NCBI RefSeq assembly: GCF_900188445.1 | Contig: NZ_FZOR01000001.1 | Coordinates: 186,001 to 250,000 of the forward strand | DNA length: 64,000 nucleotides | Direction: 5' to 3' | DNA from: Actinomadura meyerae | GTDB lineage: Bacteria; Actinomycetota; Actinomycetes; Streptosporangiales; Streptosporangiaceae | Part shown: positions 25,637 through 34,983 of the stretch, piece by piece | Layout of the letters: every line of letters begins with the position of its first letter | Position numbering within the stretch: position 1 is the stretch's first letter | Translations under genes and position numbers: made by a program | Notes under the pieces: model-generated | Told to the model about the DNA's origin: nothing | The model's database searches: none | What the model saw: the letters and a program-made list of their open reading frames with translations, nothing else

Positions 25637-27175
25637 TCAGCCCATGGGCGGCGGCGCGCCGTCCTGCGCGCCGTCCGTCTCGCGGGCGCCGTGGCGCGGC
25701 AGCAGCAGTGCCGGGACGATCAGCAGCACGGTGAGGATCAGCGCGACCGAGAACGTGCTGCCGAACGCGTCGGCGAGCCGGGGCGCGAGCCGCTCGCGGA
25801 CCTGCTCGGGGATCTCGCCGACGCCGCCCCCGCCGCCTCCGCCCGCCTGGGGGATCCGGTCGCCGATCTCGCGGGACAGGATGACGGCGAGCAGCGCGGT
25901 CCCGACCGACCCGCCGAGCTGCATGATGATGTTCAGCGAGCTGCTGGCCCGCGACACCGCCTCGCGGCGGAGCGTCGTGAGCGCGGCCGACATCGTCGGC
26001 ATCATCGTGCAGCCGAGGCCGAGGCCCCGCACGACGAGCGCGCCGCCGAGCAGCCAGTAGGACGTGCCCGCGTCCACCAGGGCGAACGGGACGGTGCCGA
26101 GCACCAGCAGCACGATCCCGGCCGGGACGATGCGCCCGGCCCCGAACCGGTCGGTGACCACCCCGGCCAGCGGCATCGCGACCGCCGCGCCGACGCCCTG
26201 CGGGGCCAGCAGCAGGCCGGCGGCGAACGCGCCCTCGCCGTGGACGGTCTGGTAGAAGAGCGGGATCAGCAGCATCGAGCCCATCAGCGCGATGCCCACG
26301 AGGAACACCGCGCCGGACGCGGTGGCGAACGTCCGGTCGGTGAACAGCCGCACGTCGATCAGCGAGCGCTCGCGGCGGCGCAGGCTGTGCGGCACGAACA
26401 GCGCCACCAGGACGGCGCCCGCGGCGAGCCAGCCGAGCGTCCTGGCGTTGCCGAACCCGCCCTCGCTGCTCGCGGTGGACAGCCCGTAGATCAGCAGCGC
26501 GAACCCGGGCGGCAGCAGCGCGAGCCCGCGCAGGTCGAGCGCCGACCCGCCGCGCCCGCCGTGGCCGTGCGGCACCTTCCACCAGGCCAGCGTGAAGGCC
26601 AGCAGGCCGACCGGCACGTTCACGAAGAAGATCCAGCGCCAGTCGACGTCCTCGACCAGCCAGCCGCCGAGCACCGGGCCGAGGACGGGGCCGAGCAGCA
26701 TCGGGACGCCGACGATGCTCATGACGCGACCGAGCCGGCGCGGCCCGGCCGCCATCGTCAGGATCGCCATGCCGGTCGGCATCAGCATGCCGCCGCCGAG
26801 CCCCTGCACCACCCGGAAGACGATCAGCGACCCGATGTTCCACGCCGCGCCGGACAGCACCGACCCGGCCACGAACAGCACGATCGAGGTGAGCCACACC
26901 CGCCGCCCGCCGAACCGGTCGACGGCCCAGCCGGTGAGCGGGATGACGCTGCCCATGGCCAGCAGGTAGCCGGTGATCACCCACTGGATGGTGGACAGGC
27001 CGGTGCCGAAGTCGCGGCCGAGCGTCTCCAGCGCCACGTTGACGATCGTGGTGTCCAGGATCGCCATCACGGTGCCGGCCACGATCACGAGGCCCAGCAC
27101 GATGGTGGGCCGGTCGAGCCGCTCCCCGCCGGGGCCGCCCGGCGGGGCCGTCGCGGCGGACGGGCTTTCGGCCAT
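25637..27175 (-). CDS. MFS drug-efflux transporter, DHA2 (EmrB/QacA) type
   Basis: A 512-residue, 14-helix exporter. The first-helix motif LDTTIVNVALE is followed by DRFGGRRVWL, then the antiporter motif GPVLGPVLGGWL in helix 5. A glycine-rich insert (QAGGGGGGGVGEIPEQ) lies in the last periplasmic loop. The ATG at 27175 follows a G-rich stretch. It lies 115 bases downstream of csoR on the same strand, and a GTACC/C-run element like that before csoR lies in front of it, so a metal-linked role is possible. Confidence 0.88.
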   Translation of the reverse strand: MAESPSAATAPPGGPGGERLDRPTIVLGLVIVAGTVMAILDTTIVNVALETLGRDFGTGLSTIQWVITGYLLAMGSVIPLTGWAVDRFGGRRVWLTSIVLFVAGSVLSGAAWNIGSLIVFRVVQGLGGGMLMPTGMAILTMAAGPRRLGRVMSIVGVPMLLGPVLGPVLGGWLVEDVDWRWIFFVNVPVGLLAFTLAWWKVPHGHGGRGGSALDLRGLALLPPGFALLIYGLSTASSEGGFGNARTLGWLAAGAVLVALFVPHSLRRRERSLIDVRLFTDRTFATASGAVFLVGIALMGSMLLIPLFYQTVHGEGAFAAGLLLAPQGVGAAVAMPLAGVVTDRFGAGRIVPAGIVLLVLGTVPFALVDAGTSYWLLGGALVVRGLGLGCTMMPTMSAALTTLRREAVSRASSSLNIIMQLGGSVGTALLAVILSREIGDRIPQAGGGGGGGVGEIPEQVRERLAPRLADAFGSTFSVALILTVLLIVPALLLPRHGARETDGAQDGAPPPMG

Positions 27176-27200
27176 GGTCGTCCCCCCTTGCCGGAAGGTC

Positions 27201-27220
27201 AGGTACCCCCGAGTCCCCCG
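27201..27220. promoter_or_regulatory. possible CsoR-type element before the MFS gene
   Basis: AGGTACCCCC followed by GAGTCCCCC resembles the GGTACCCC/C-run element upstream of csoR (27628-27660). Only part of a CsoR operator is present, so the assignment is tentative. Confidence 0.3.
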
Positions 27221-27290
27221 AGCGCGGGATGTGAAACGCGGGCCGCGGTCGGCCCCGGCGCCGGCCCATGAGCCCCCGGCGCCCGCGCGG

Positions 27291-27590
27291 TCAGCCGCGG
27301 CGCATGAGCCGCCCGACGGCCGCCATCAGCTCGGTCGACATCGCGTCGCCCTTGCCCTCCTCGGCGCCCTCGGCCACGCAGTGCCGGACGTGCCCGTCCA
27401 GCAGGCCGAGCGCCACCTTGTCGAGCGCGGCCTGGACGGCGCTGATCTGGGTCAGGATGTCGATGCAGTAGCGGTCCTCCGCGACCATCCGGTCGATGCC
27501 GCGCACCTGGCCCTCGATCCGGGCCAGCCGCGTCTGCAGCTGGTCCTTGGTGGCGGTGTACCCGCGGGTGGGGGTCTCGCTGGTCGCCAT
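27291..27590 (-). CDS. csoR: CsoR-family copper-sensing repressor
   Basis: A 99-residue all-helical repressor that leaves DNA on binding Cu(I). The copper ligands Cys42, His67 and Cys71 are present with the exact spacing of CsoR (25 and 4 residues apart), in RYCIDIL and GHVRHCV. The N-terminal helix has RLARIEGQVRGIDRM. I chose the ATG at 27590 with GGAGG six bases upstream; a GTG-type start 15 bases earlier is less likely. Other members of the family sense formaldehyde, sulfide or nickel, but the Cys-His-Cys triad favours copper. Confidence 0.88.
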   Translation of the reverse strand: MATSETPTRGYTATKDQLQTRLARIEGQVRGIDRMVAEDRYCIDILTQISAVQAALDKVALGLLDGHVRHCVAEGAEEGKGDAMSTELMAAVGRLMRRG

Positions 27591-27627
27591 TACCGTCCTC
27601 CGCAATCCTTCCGGGGGCGCACGCCCG

Positions 27628-27660
27628 GGTACCCCTGGGGGACATCCCCCAACAGGTACC
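27628..27660. promoter_or_regulatory. candidate CsoR operator upstream of csoR
   Basis: A GGGTACCCC core, the runs GGGGG and CCCCC, and a second GGTACC at its end fit the G/C-run, GTACC-flanked pattern of known CsoR operators. It sits just upstream of the csoR start on the minus strand. Confidence 0.5.
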
Positions 27661-27677
27661 TTATGCGCTGGCGGGGA

Positions 27678-28268
27678 CTACGGCGCCGGGACGTTCCAGG
27701 CGCTGACGACCGGCCGGCCGTGCTCGGTGCCGAGCGCCGACAGCGTCCCGGTGCCGAGCGCGAACAGGCGGCCGAGGGCGGGCTCCAGGCCGAGGCGCCG
27801 CGCCGTCAGCACCCGCAGGAAGTGGCCGTGCGCGACGAGGACCACGTCGCCGTCGGCGAGCGCCGGAACCGCCTTCGCCAGCACCGCGTCCGCGCGCGCG
27901 CCGACCTGCTCGACGGTCTCGCCCGGATGGTCGGCGTCGCCTGGGACCACCCCGTCGTCCCACAGGAACCAGCCGGGCCGCTGCTCGCGGATCTCCGCCG
28001 AGGTGATCCCCTCGTAGCCGCCGTAGTCCCACTCCCACAGGTCGGGATCGGTCTCGGTCGCGGTGAGCCCGGCCAGCTCGGCCGTCCGCCGCGCGCGCCG
28101 CGCCGGGCTGACGAGCGTCCGCGCGATCCGGCGCTCCTTCAGCGCGCCGCGCAGCGACCGCGCCTGCTCCTCGCCCCGCGCGGTCAGCGGCACGTCCGTC
28201 AGCCCCGTGTGCCGCCGCGCCCGGCTCCACTCCGTCTCCCCGTGCCGCACCAGCACCAGTTCACCCAT
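27678..28268 (-). CDS. histidine-phosphatase (phosphoglycerate-mutase-like) protein
   Basis: A 196-residue enzyme with the catalytic RHGE motif (His9), an early acid/base segment (GLTATETDPDLWEWDYGGYEG) and a second catalytic His in VAHGHFLR. The WEWDYGGYEG motif is typical of acid phosphatases or SixA/GpmB-like enzymes acting on small phosphorylated metabolites. The exact substrate is unknown. The ATG at 28268 has no clear ribosome site. The gene is isolated by regulatory gaps on both sides. Confidence 0.85.
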   Translation of the reverse strand: MGELVLVRHGETEWSRARRHTGLTDVPLTARGEEQARSLRGALKERRIARTLVSPARRARRTAELAGLTATETDPDLWEWDYGGYEGITSAEIREQRPGWFLWDDGVVPGDADHPGETVEQVGARADAVLAKAVPALADGDVVLVAHGHFLRVLTARRLGLEPALGRLFALGTGTLSALGTEHGRPVVSAWNVPAP

Positions 28269-28336
28269 GGGGAAGGGTCTACCCGGCGGAGCGGGCGCCC
28301 GGAACCCCCGGCCGGGGGACGGGGCGGGGGAGCCGG

Positions 28337-29452
28337 TCAGTCGAGCAGCGAGGACAGCGGCGTCCAGGGCAGCCCGTGCGCCTCGGCGACGTGGTCGTAG
28401 ACCAGCTCGCCGGCGTGCGCGTTGAGGCCGCGGGCCAGGGCGCCGTTCTCCCGCAGGGCGCGGTGCCAGCCCTTGTCGGCGATCTGGACGGCGTAGGGCA
28501 GCGTGACGCCGGTGAGCGCGTAGGTGGAGGTGTTCGGGACCGAGCCCGGCATGTTCGCGACGCAGTAGAAGATCGAGTCGTGCACCCGGTAGGTCGGGTC
28601 GGCGTGCGTGGTGGGGCGGGAGTCCTCGAAGCAGCCGCCCTGGTCGATGGCGATGTCCACCAGCACGGACCCGGCCTTCATGCCCGCGACGAGTTCGTTG
28701 GAGACCAGCTTCGGCGCCCGCGCGCCGGGGATCAGCACGGCACCGATCACGAGGTCGGCGGCGCGCGCCTCCCGCTCCAGCGTGTAGGCGTTCGACACCA
28801 GCGTCCGCAGCCGGCCCTGGTAGATGGCGTCGATGTGGCGGAGGCGGTCGACGTTGACGTCCAGGACCGTCACGTCCGCGCCCATCCCGACGGCGATCTG
28901 CGCGGCGTTGAGGCCCGACACCCCGCCGCCGATGACGACGGCCTTCGCCGGGGCGACGCCGGGCACGCCGCCGGGGAGCACGCCGCGCCCGCCGTTGGAC
29001 GCCATCAGGTTGTAGGCGCCGACCTGCGGCGCGAGCCGGCCGGCGACCTCCGACATGGGGGCGAGCAGCGGCAGCGAGCGGTCGGGGAGCTGGACGGTCT
29101 CGTAGGCGATCGCGGTGACGCCGGCCGCCAGCAGCGCGGCGGTGCACTCGCGGGACGCGGCCAGGTGCAGGTAGGTGAACAGCACCTGGCCGGCGCGCAG
29201 CCGCGGGTACTCGGCCGCCACCGGCTCCTTGACCTTGAGGATCAGGTCCCCCTCGGCCCAGACCTCGTCCGGGCCGTCCACGATCTTGGCGCCCGCGGCG
29301 GCGTACTCCTCGTCCGGGATCGCCGACCCGCGGCCGGCGCCGCGCTCGACGAACACCTCGTGGCCGTGCCGGGTCAGCTCGTGCACGCCCGCCGGCGTGC
29401 CCGCGACCCGGTACTCGTGGTTCTTGATCTCCCGCGGCACACCGATCTTCAC
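28337..29452 (-). CDS. ald: alanine dehydrogenase
   Basis: A 371-residue enzyme interconverting L-alanine and pyruvate with NAD and ammonia. Residues Lys75 (KVKEP) and His96 (YLHLA) match the pyruvate-binding and catalytic residues at their canonical positions. The dinucleotide fold [16 protein letters not shown] follows near 170, and [14 protein letters not shown] is characteristic. The GTG at 29452 follows GGAGGAG and gives the standard family length; an extended frame upstream adds 23 residues without homology. It links amino-acid and carbon metabolism; no adjacent Lrp-type regulator is seen. Confidence 0.95.
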   Translation of the reverse strand: MKIGVPREIKNHEYRVAGTPAGVHELTRHGHEVFVERGAGRGSAIPDEEYAAAGAKIVDGPDEVWAEGDLILKVKEPVAAEYPRLRAGQVLFTYLHLAASRECTAALLAAGVTAIAYETVQLPDRSLPLLAPMSEVAGRLAPQVGAYNLMASNGGRGVLPGGVPGVAPAKAVVIGGGVSGLNAAQIAVGMGADVTVLDVNVDRLRHIDAIYQGRLRTLVSNAYTLEREARAADLVIGAVLIPGARAPKLVSNELVAGMKAGSVLVDIAIDQGGCFEDSRPTTHADPTYRVHDSIFYCVANMPGSVPNTSTYALTGVTLPYAVQIADKGWHRALRENGALARGLNAHAGELVYDHVAEAHGLPWTPLSSLLD

Positions 29453-29608
29453 CGGAGGCTCCTCCGTCGACGCTGACCAGGACCTGCCTCCAGCGTGCGT
29501 CCGGGGGGAGCCACCGGCCATGGGCAGCGTGTCAGGGCCTCGCCGCGCGCGGCGACACTCTGTAAACCGGCGCCGGTGGCGGCCGGGCCGCCACCGGCGC
29601 GGCCCGCG

Positions 29609-30418
29609 TCACGGCTTGCGGGCGATGCCCCCGTACATGAGGCGCTGGCCGACGGTCAGCTCCTCCGGGACGTCCCCGTCCGGCCGCCACAGCGGCAGCG
29701 GGACGAGGCCGGGCTCCAGCAGCGCCAGGCCGTCGAAGTAGCGGGTGATCTCCTCGGGCGTGCGGAACCGCCCGGTTCCGAGCAGCCCCTGGTACTGCAC
29801 CTCGGCGTCGACGGCCTCCTGGCTGGACGCGCAGAAGCTCGTGACGAACAGGTGGCTGCCGGACGGCACCGCGTCCATCAGCGTCCGGACGACGCCCTCC
29901 GGGTCCTCGTCGTCGTGCAGGTGGTGCAGGATGCCGACGAGCATGACGCCCACCGGCCGGCCGAAGTCGATCAGCCGCCGGACGTCCTCGTGCGCGAGGA
30001 CCGCGGCCGGGTCGCGCACGTCGGCGGTGATCACCGTGGTGTCGGCGTTCTCGGCCAGCAGCGCCCGCCCGTGCGCGAGGACGATCGGGTCGTTGTCGAC
30101 GTACACCACCCGCGCGCCCGGCGCGACCGCCTGCGCGACCTGGTGGGTGTTCTGCACGGTCGGCAGCCCGGAGCCGAGGTCGAGGAACTGCCGGAGACCG
30201 GCCTCGCTGGCCAGGTACCGCACGCCGCGGCCGAGCATCTCCCGGTTGTAGGCGGCGACGTCGTAGATCTCCGGGATGATCTTCACGATCTCGGCCACGA
30301 AGGCCCGGTCGACCTCGAAGTTGTCCTTGCCCCGCAGCACCACGTCGTAGGTCCGGGCGATGCTCGGCTTGGTGGTGTCGATCCCGAGGGACGCCCAGTC
30401 GTACTGCTCTTCGGCCAT
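29609..30418 (-). CDS. SAM-dependent methyltransferase, actinobacterial DUF574 family
   Basis: A 269-residue protein. The opening WASLGIDTTKPSIARTYDVV and LRGKDNFEVDR are signatures of this large actinomycete family. The SAM-binding loop FLDLGSGLPT and the acidic end of strand 2, VYVDNDPIV, are present. Paralogues are numerous in filamentous actinomycetes and no substrate is firmly known. It is a single gene with the start at ATG 30418. Confidence 0.88.
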   Translation of the reverse strand: MAEEQYDWASLGIDTTKPSIARTYDVVLRGKDNFEVDRAFVAEIVKIIPEIYDVAAYNREMLGRGVRYLASEAGLRQFLDLGSGLPTVQNTHQVAQAVAPGARVVYVDNDPIVLAHGRALLAENADTTVITADVRDPAAVLAHEDVRRLIDFGRPVGVMLVGILHHLHDDEDPEGVVRTLMDAVPSGSHLFVTSFCASSQEAVDAEVQYQGLLGTGRFRTPEEITRYFDGLALLEPGLVPLPLWRPDGDVPEELTVGQRLMYGGIARKP

Positions 30419-30534
30419 GCCGTGCCCGCCTCACGCCGCTGTCGAGTTCTCCAAGATCCGCCGCAGGCCGGAGCGTAGGCGACCGATCACCCGGACCGCC
30501 GGGAAACCGGAGAATGTTCACCGGAACGATGCGG

Positions 30535-31713
30535 TCAGGCGCGGCGGGGGAGCCACTCGTCGGCGATCGCGACCGTCAGCTGCTCCAGCAGCGGCCCCGC
30601 CCGGCGGACGCGGCGCTCCTCGTCGGGCTCGATGTCGGCCAGCGCGTACGCGGCCTGGATGCGCGCCTTGCGGAGCTGCTCGCCGGTGAGCCCGCGCCGC
30701 CCGGCGACCGCGATGACGGGCGCGCCGGCCCGGGCGGCGGCGCGCGCCACCCCGATGGGCGCGGAGCCGCGCAGCGACCGGGTGTCGAGGACGCCCTCGC
30801 CGGTGACGACGAGCCGGGCGCCGCGCGCCCGGTCGGCGAAGCCCAGCACGTCCAGCAGCAGGGCGGGGCCCGGCTCGATCGTCGCGCCGAGGAAGGTGAG
30901 CGCGGCGAACCCGACGCCGCCGGAGGTGCCGGCGCCGGGCAGGTCGCGGGCCGTCCGGCGGGCCGCCGCCTCGGCGAGGTCGGCCCAGCGGCGCAGCCCC
31001 GCGTCCAGCAGCCGCACCTCCTCGCGGCCAGCGCCGCGGCGCGGGCCGTCCACGGCGGCGGCGCCGGTGCGGCCGAGCAGCGGCCCGGCGGAGTCGCCGG
31101 CCACCACCACCTCGACGCCCGACAGGTCGGGCAGGCCGCGCAGGTCGAGGGCGTGCAGCGAGCGCAGCGCCGCGCCGCCGGGCGGCAGGTCCTTGCCGAG
31201 GGCGTCCAGCAGCCGGCCGCCGAGCCCCTGGACGAGGCCCGCGCCGCCGTCGGTGCAGGCGCCGCCGCCGAGCCCGAGCACGATCCGGCGGGCGCCGAGC
31301 CGCAGCGCGTGCGCGAGCAGCTGGCCGGTGCCGAGGCTGGACGCGGTGAGCGGGCGCGGCTTGCCGCCGGGGAGCCTGCGCAGGCCGGACGCCTCGGCCA
31401 GCTCCACCACCGCGGTGCGGCCGCGCAGCGCCAGCCGCGCGGTGACCGGGCGGCCCGTCGGCCCGCACACCTCCACCTCGACCGCCCGCCAGCCGGCCGC
31501 CACGGCGGCCGCCACGGTGCCCTCGCCGCCGTCGGCGACGGGCAGCTCCACCAGCGGCACGTCCGGCCGGGCGCGGCGCAGCCCGGCCGCGAGGGACCGC
31601 GCCGCCTGCGCCGCGGTCAGCGCTCCCGGGAACCTGTCAGGCGCCAGCAGGACGTGACCTGGCGGAGACGGACGGGAGGAAGAGTCCGCGGACACCACAG
31701 CCACGCCTTTCAC
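30535..31713 (-). CDS. glycerate kinase (GarK family)
   Basis: A 392-residue kinase that phosphorylates D-glycerate, usually to 2-phosphoglycerate in this family. Landmarks are APDRFPGALTAAQAA, the acidic ADGGEGT loop, the GLGGGACTDGGAG phosphate-binding region and VVTGEGVLDTRSL near the end. The start is uncertain: GTG 31713 opens the frame, but GTGs at 31698 or 31695 have a better AAAGG ribosome site. No glyoxylate genes are adjacent, so it may be a general salvage enzyme. Confidence 0.85.
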   Translation of the reverse strand: MKGVAVVSADSSSRPSPPGHVLLAPDRFPGALTAAQAARSLAAGLRRARPDVPLVELPVADGGEGTVAAAVAAGWRAVEVEVCGPTGRPVTARLALRGRTAVVELAEASGLRRLPGGKPRPLTASSLGTGQLLAHALRLGARRIVLGLGGGACTDGGAGLVQGLGGRLLDALGKDLPPGGAALRSLHALDLRGLPDLSGVEVVVAGDSAGPLLGRTGAAAVDGPRRGAGREEVRLLDAGLRRWADLAEAAARRTARDLPGAGTSGGVGFAALTFLGATIEPGPALLLDVLGFADRARGARLVVTGEGVLDTRSLRGSAPIGVARAAARAGAPVIAVAGRRGLTGEQLRKARIQAAYALADIEPDEERRVRRAGPLLEQLTVAIADEWLPRRA

Positions 31714-31832
31714 GCCGGGGGGTAAGGCCCTACCTTCTGCTTACGCCATGACGGCACTATTTGACACCCGCGAGCGCGCCCGAAGGTCTCAAATGGTCGC
31801 AGAGCCGTGTTCTCCCGGAGGCCGGACGGCCG

Positions 31833-33278
31833 CTACCGCACGTCCAGCCACTGCTCGATCGGGTAGATCGCGAAGAAGACGAGGAACAGCACCACCACGG
31901 GCCACAGCCAGACCGACACCTCGCGGACCTTGCCCCGGGCGAGCTTGATCAGCGCGTAGGCGACCATGCCGCCGCCGATGCCGATGGTGATCGAGAACGT
32001 GAACGGCATCAGCACGATGGTGAGGAACGCCGGGATCGTCATCTCCAGGTCGTCCCAGTCCACCTTGGCGACCTGCGCCATCATCAGCGCGCCGACGACG
32101 ACGAGCGCGGGCGCGGCGGCCTGCGCCGGGACGGTCGCCGCGAGCGGGGTGAGGAACAGCGTCACCGCGAACAGCGCGCCGGTGGCGATGTTGGCCAGGC
32201 CGGTGCGGGCGCCCTCGCCGACGCCGGCCGCCGACTCCACGAACACCGTGTTGGCGGACGAGCTGGTGATGCCGCCGAACGCGGCGGACAGGCCGTCCAC
32301 CGACAGGATGCGGCCGAGCCGCGGCACCTCGCCCTTCTCGCTCACCAGGCCCGCCTCGTCGCTGATGCCGAGGATCGTGCCCATCGCGTCGAAGAAGCCC
32401 GACAGCACCAGGGTGAACAGCACGACCAGCGCGGTGATGACCCCGGCCCGGCCGAAGCCGCCGAACAGGTCGATCTCCCCGAAGAGCCCGAAGTCGGGGG
32501 CGGCGAACAGCTTGTCGGGCATGTTCGGCGTGACGATGCCCCAGCCGCCCTCCTTGATCGTGGCGTTCTCCTGGATGGCCACGGCGCCGACCGTCCCGGC
32601 GACGATGCTGATCAGGATGGCGCCCGGCACCCGCCGCACGTAGAGCACGATCATCAGCAGCAGGGTCAGCGCGAACACCAGCGAGGGCCACGTCTGCAGG
32701 TGGCCGCCGTTGCCGAGGGCCAGCGGCGGGCTCTCCGCGCTGGAGGTGACGAACCCCGAGTCGATGAGGCCCACCAGCGCGATGAACGCGCCGATGCCGA
32801 CCGCGATCGCGTGCTTGAGCGCCAGCGGGATCGAGTTCATGATCCGCTCGCGGATGCCGGTGAGCGCCAGCAGCACGATGATCACGCCCTCGATCACCAC
32901 CAGGCCCATCGCCTGCGGCCAGGTCATGACCGGCGCCGCCTGGAACGCCACGACCGCGTTGATGCCGAGGCCCGCGGCGAGCGCCAGCGGCGCGTTGCCC
33001 ACCAGACCCATGATCACCGTGGTGACCGCGGCGGACAGCGCGGTCATCGTGGTCAGCTGCGGGATCGACAGCGAGGCGCCGGTGACGTCCTTCGCCCCGC
33101 CGAGGATGATCGGGTTCAGCAGGATGATGTAGGCCATCGCGAAGAACGTGGTGACGCCGCCGCGCAGCTCGCGCGCGACGGTGGTGCGCCGCCCGGTGAG
33201 ATCGAACAGCCGCTCCAGCGGTCCGCCCCCGCCCGACGGCGGCGAATCGTCGGTCTTCGCTGTACTGACTTCGGGCAT
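31833..33278 (-). CDS. AzgA-type NCS2 purine permease
   Basis: A 481-residue, 14-helix proton symporter. The N-terminal helices carry TTFFAMAYIILLNPIIL, and MGLVGNAPLALAAGLGINA and FFDAMGTILGISDEAGL (the substrate-binding helix 8 region) follow. These are hallmarks of hypoxanthine/guanine/adenine permeases of the AzgA branch, distinct from uracil/xanthine permeases. The ATG at 33278 has GGAG nine bases upstream; the longer open frame is noncoding. No other purine-salvage gene is nearby. Confidence 0.88.
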   Translation of the reverse strand: MPEVSTAKTDDSPPSGGGGPLERLFDLTGRRTTVARELRGGVTTFFAMAYIILLNPIILGGAKDVTGASLSIPQLTTMTALSAAVTTVIMGLVGNAPLALAAGLGINAVVAFQAAPVMTWPQAMGLVVIEGVIIVLLALTGIRERIMNSIPLALKHAIAVGIGAFIALVGLIDSGFVTSSAESPPLALGNGGHLQTWPSLVFALTLLLMIVLYVRRVPGAILISIVAGTVGAVAIQENATIKEGGWGIVTPNMPDKLFAAPDFGLFGEIDLFGGFGRAGVITALVVLFTLVLSGFFDAMGTILGISDEAGLVSEKGEVPRLGRILSVDGLSAAFGGITSSSANTVFVESAAGVGEGARTGLANIATGALFAVTLFLTPLAATVPAQAAAPALVVVGALMMAQVAKVDWDDLEMTIPAFLTIVLMPFTFSITIGIGGGMVAYALIKLARGKVREVSVWLWPVVVLFLVFFAIYPIEQWLDVR

Positions 33279-33588
33279 GGCGGCCGCTCCGCTTTCCGCA
33301 GCATGGATTCCGGCGGTGGGGGTGCCGGACTGGGCGTGCACAGAGTAGCCGCTGCGGATTCCGGAGCGTGACGAGGGTGAGGTGCCCGCTATAGCCTGCC
33401 CTGGTGCGAATGCGAGACTCCGCCGGGGCGGTGCGGCGCGACCCGGCCGCGCGTCCGGCTGAACACGCTTCGGTACCGAATCCGGCGAATCGAGGATCAC
33501 ACCGGCCGGGACCTCGGCACACTTGAGGATCGAGTCGACTTCTTCTCTCGCCCTGCGCGCGGCGCGGCCGGCGAGCTCCTTGTAGGCG
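33279..33588. other. 310-base divergent intergenic region
   Basis: It lies between the purine permease (minus) and the XRE/TPR regulator (plus). It contains a GCTATAGC palindrome (33388-33395) that could be a minus-strand -10 box, a perfect 12-base palindrome TTCGGTACCGAA (33469-33480) and two copies of GGATTCCGG (33305 and 33356). No RNA gene or protein gene is recognised. Confidence 0.4.
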
Positions 33589-34896
33589 GTGGCACAGATG
33601 GACCGGGAGACACTGGGGCAGCGGATCCGCGCCCTGCGGATCCGGCAGGGCGTGAGCCAGGCGCAGCTCGCCTTCCCCGAGCTGTCCGACAGCTACATCT
33701 CGCTGATCGAGAGCGACAAGCGGGTGCCGGCCCCGAGCGTGGTCGAGCTGCTCGCGGCGAAGCTGAACTGCTCGGCGACCTACCTCGTCAGCGGCGTCAG
33801 CGAGGACGTCGTGGACGAGCTGCGCGTGACCCTGGACTACGCCGAGATCGCGCTGAGCAACGGCGCGGCGGCCGAGGCGCGCGCCCGGTTCGCCGAGGTC
33901 CTCGCCAGCGCCGACGCGGTCGCCCTCCCGGACATGCTGCACCAGGCCCGCTGGGGCCACGCCCTCGCGCTGGAGGCGGCGGGCGAGCTGGAGGAGGCCA
34001 TCGCCGAGCTGACGGCGCTGACCGAGGAGGCCTCCGCCGAGGCCGACCTCGACCACTGGGCGAAGGTGCACGTCGCGCTGAGCCGCTGCCTGCGCGAGCG
34101 CGGCGACGTCAGCGCGGGCGTCGAGGCAGCCGAGACCGCGCTGCGCCACCTCATCGCGACCGGCGCCGACTCCACCGACGCCGCCGTGCACCTCGGGGCC
34201 GCGCTGCTGGCCGCGTTCATCGAGCGCGGCGACCTCGTCCGGGCCCGCCACCTCGCCGTCCAGCTCGTCGAGCGGGCCGAGCGGATCGGCAGCCCCCGGG
34301 CGCGGATGGTCGCCTACTGGGAGGCCGCCTACGTCGCGGAGATCCGCGGCGAGTACGAGGAGGGCGTCACGCTGGCCGAGCGGGCGCTGCTGCTCGCCGG
34401 CGACGGCGAGGACCCCCGCGACCTGAACCGGCTCCGGGTGATCTACGCCGGGCTGCTGCTGCGCGCGCGGCCCGAGCAGGCCGCCCGCGCCCGCGAGCTG
34501 CTGGCCCGGGTGCGCGGCGAGATCAGCGCCAGCTCGTCCGGGGAGATCGACGTCGCCTGGTGCCTGACCGAGCTGGCCCGCGCCGAGACCGCGCTCGGCC
34601 GCCCCGCCGAGGCGGTGGCGCTCGCCGAGGAGGCCCTCGACCTGCTCGGGGACGCCCCGCGCCGGGCCACCGCCGGGGCGCTGACCGTGCTCGGCGAGGC
34701 GTCGGTGCGGCTCGGCCGCCGGGACCGCGCCGTCGAGGTGCTGACCCGGGCCGCGACCTGCCTGGAGGAGATGGAGTCCTCCCGGGAGGCCGCGCAGGCG
34801 TGGTTCGACCTCGCCGAGGTGCTGGCCGAGGCGGGCACCGCCGAGGAGACCCGGATGGCCGCCTACCGGCGCGCGCTCACCTGCGTCGGCGTCTGA
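33589..34896 (+). CDS. XRE-family regulator with TPR-like repeats
   Basis: A 435-residue protein. Residues 10-65 form a Cro/CI-type helix-turn-helix (RIRALRIRQGVSQAQLAFP), followed by helical TPR-like repeats to the end (LERAL, AEEALDLLG). This layout is used by actinomycete regulators that sense peptides or protein partners through the repeats. Two starts are possible, GTG 33589 and ATG 33598; neither has a strong ribosome site. It is close to a perfect palindrome in the upstream gap. The ligand and targets are unknown. Confidence 0.8.
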   Translation: MAQMDRETLGQRIRALRIRQGVSQAQLAFPELSDSYISLIESDKRVPAPSVVELLAAKLNCSATYLVSGVSEDVVDELRVTLDYAEIALSNGAAAEARARFAEVLASADAVALPDMLHQARWGHALALEAAGELEEAIAELTALTEEASAEADLDHWAKVHVALSRCLRERGDVSAGVEAAETALRHLIATGADSTDAAVHLGAALLAAFIERGDLVRARHLAVQLVERAERIGSPRARMVAYWEAAYVAEIRGEYEEGVTLAERALLLAGDGEDPRDLNRLRVIYAGLLLRARPEQAARARELLARVRGEISASSSGEIDVAWCLTELARAETALGRPAEAVALAEEALDLLGDAPRRATAGALTVLGEASVRLGRRDRAVEVLTRAATCLEEMESSREAAQAWFDLAEVLAEAGTAEETRMAAYRRALTCVGV

Positions 34897-34983
34897 CCCG
34901 GCCGGAGGGCCGGACGGGCGAACCGGCACGGGCACCGCTGCGTCCATAATGCTGCGGGTTGTCGGAGCTGGGGGGAGTCGCCG

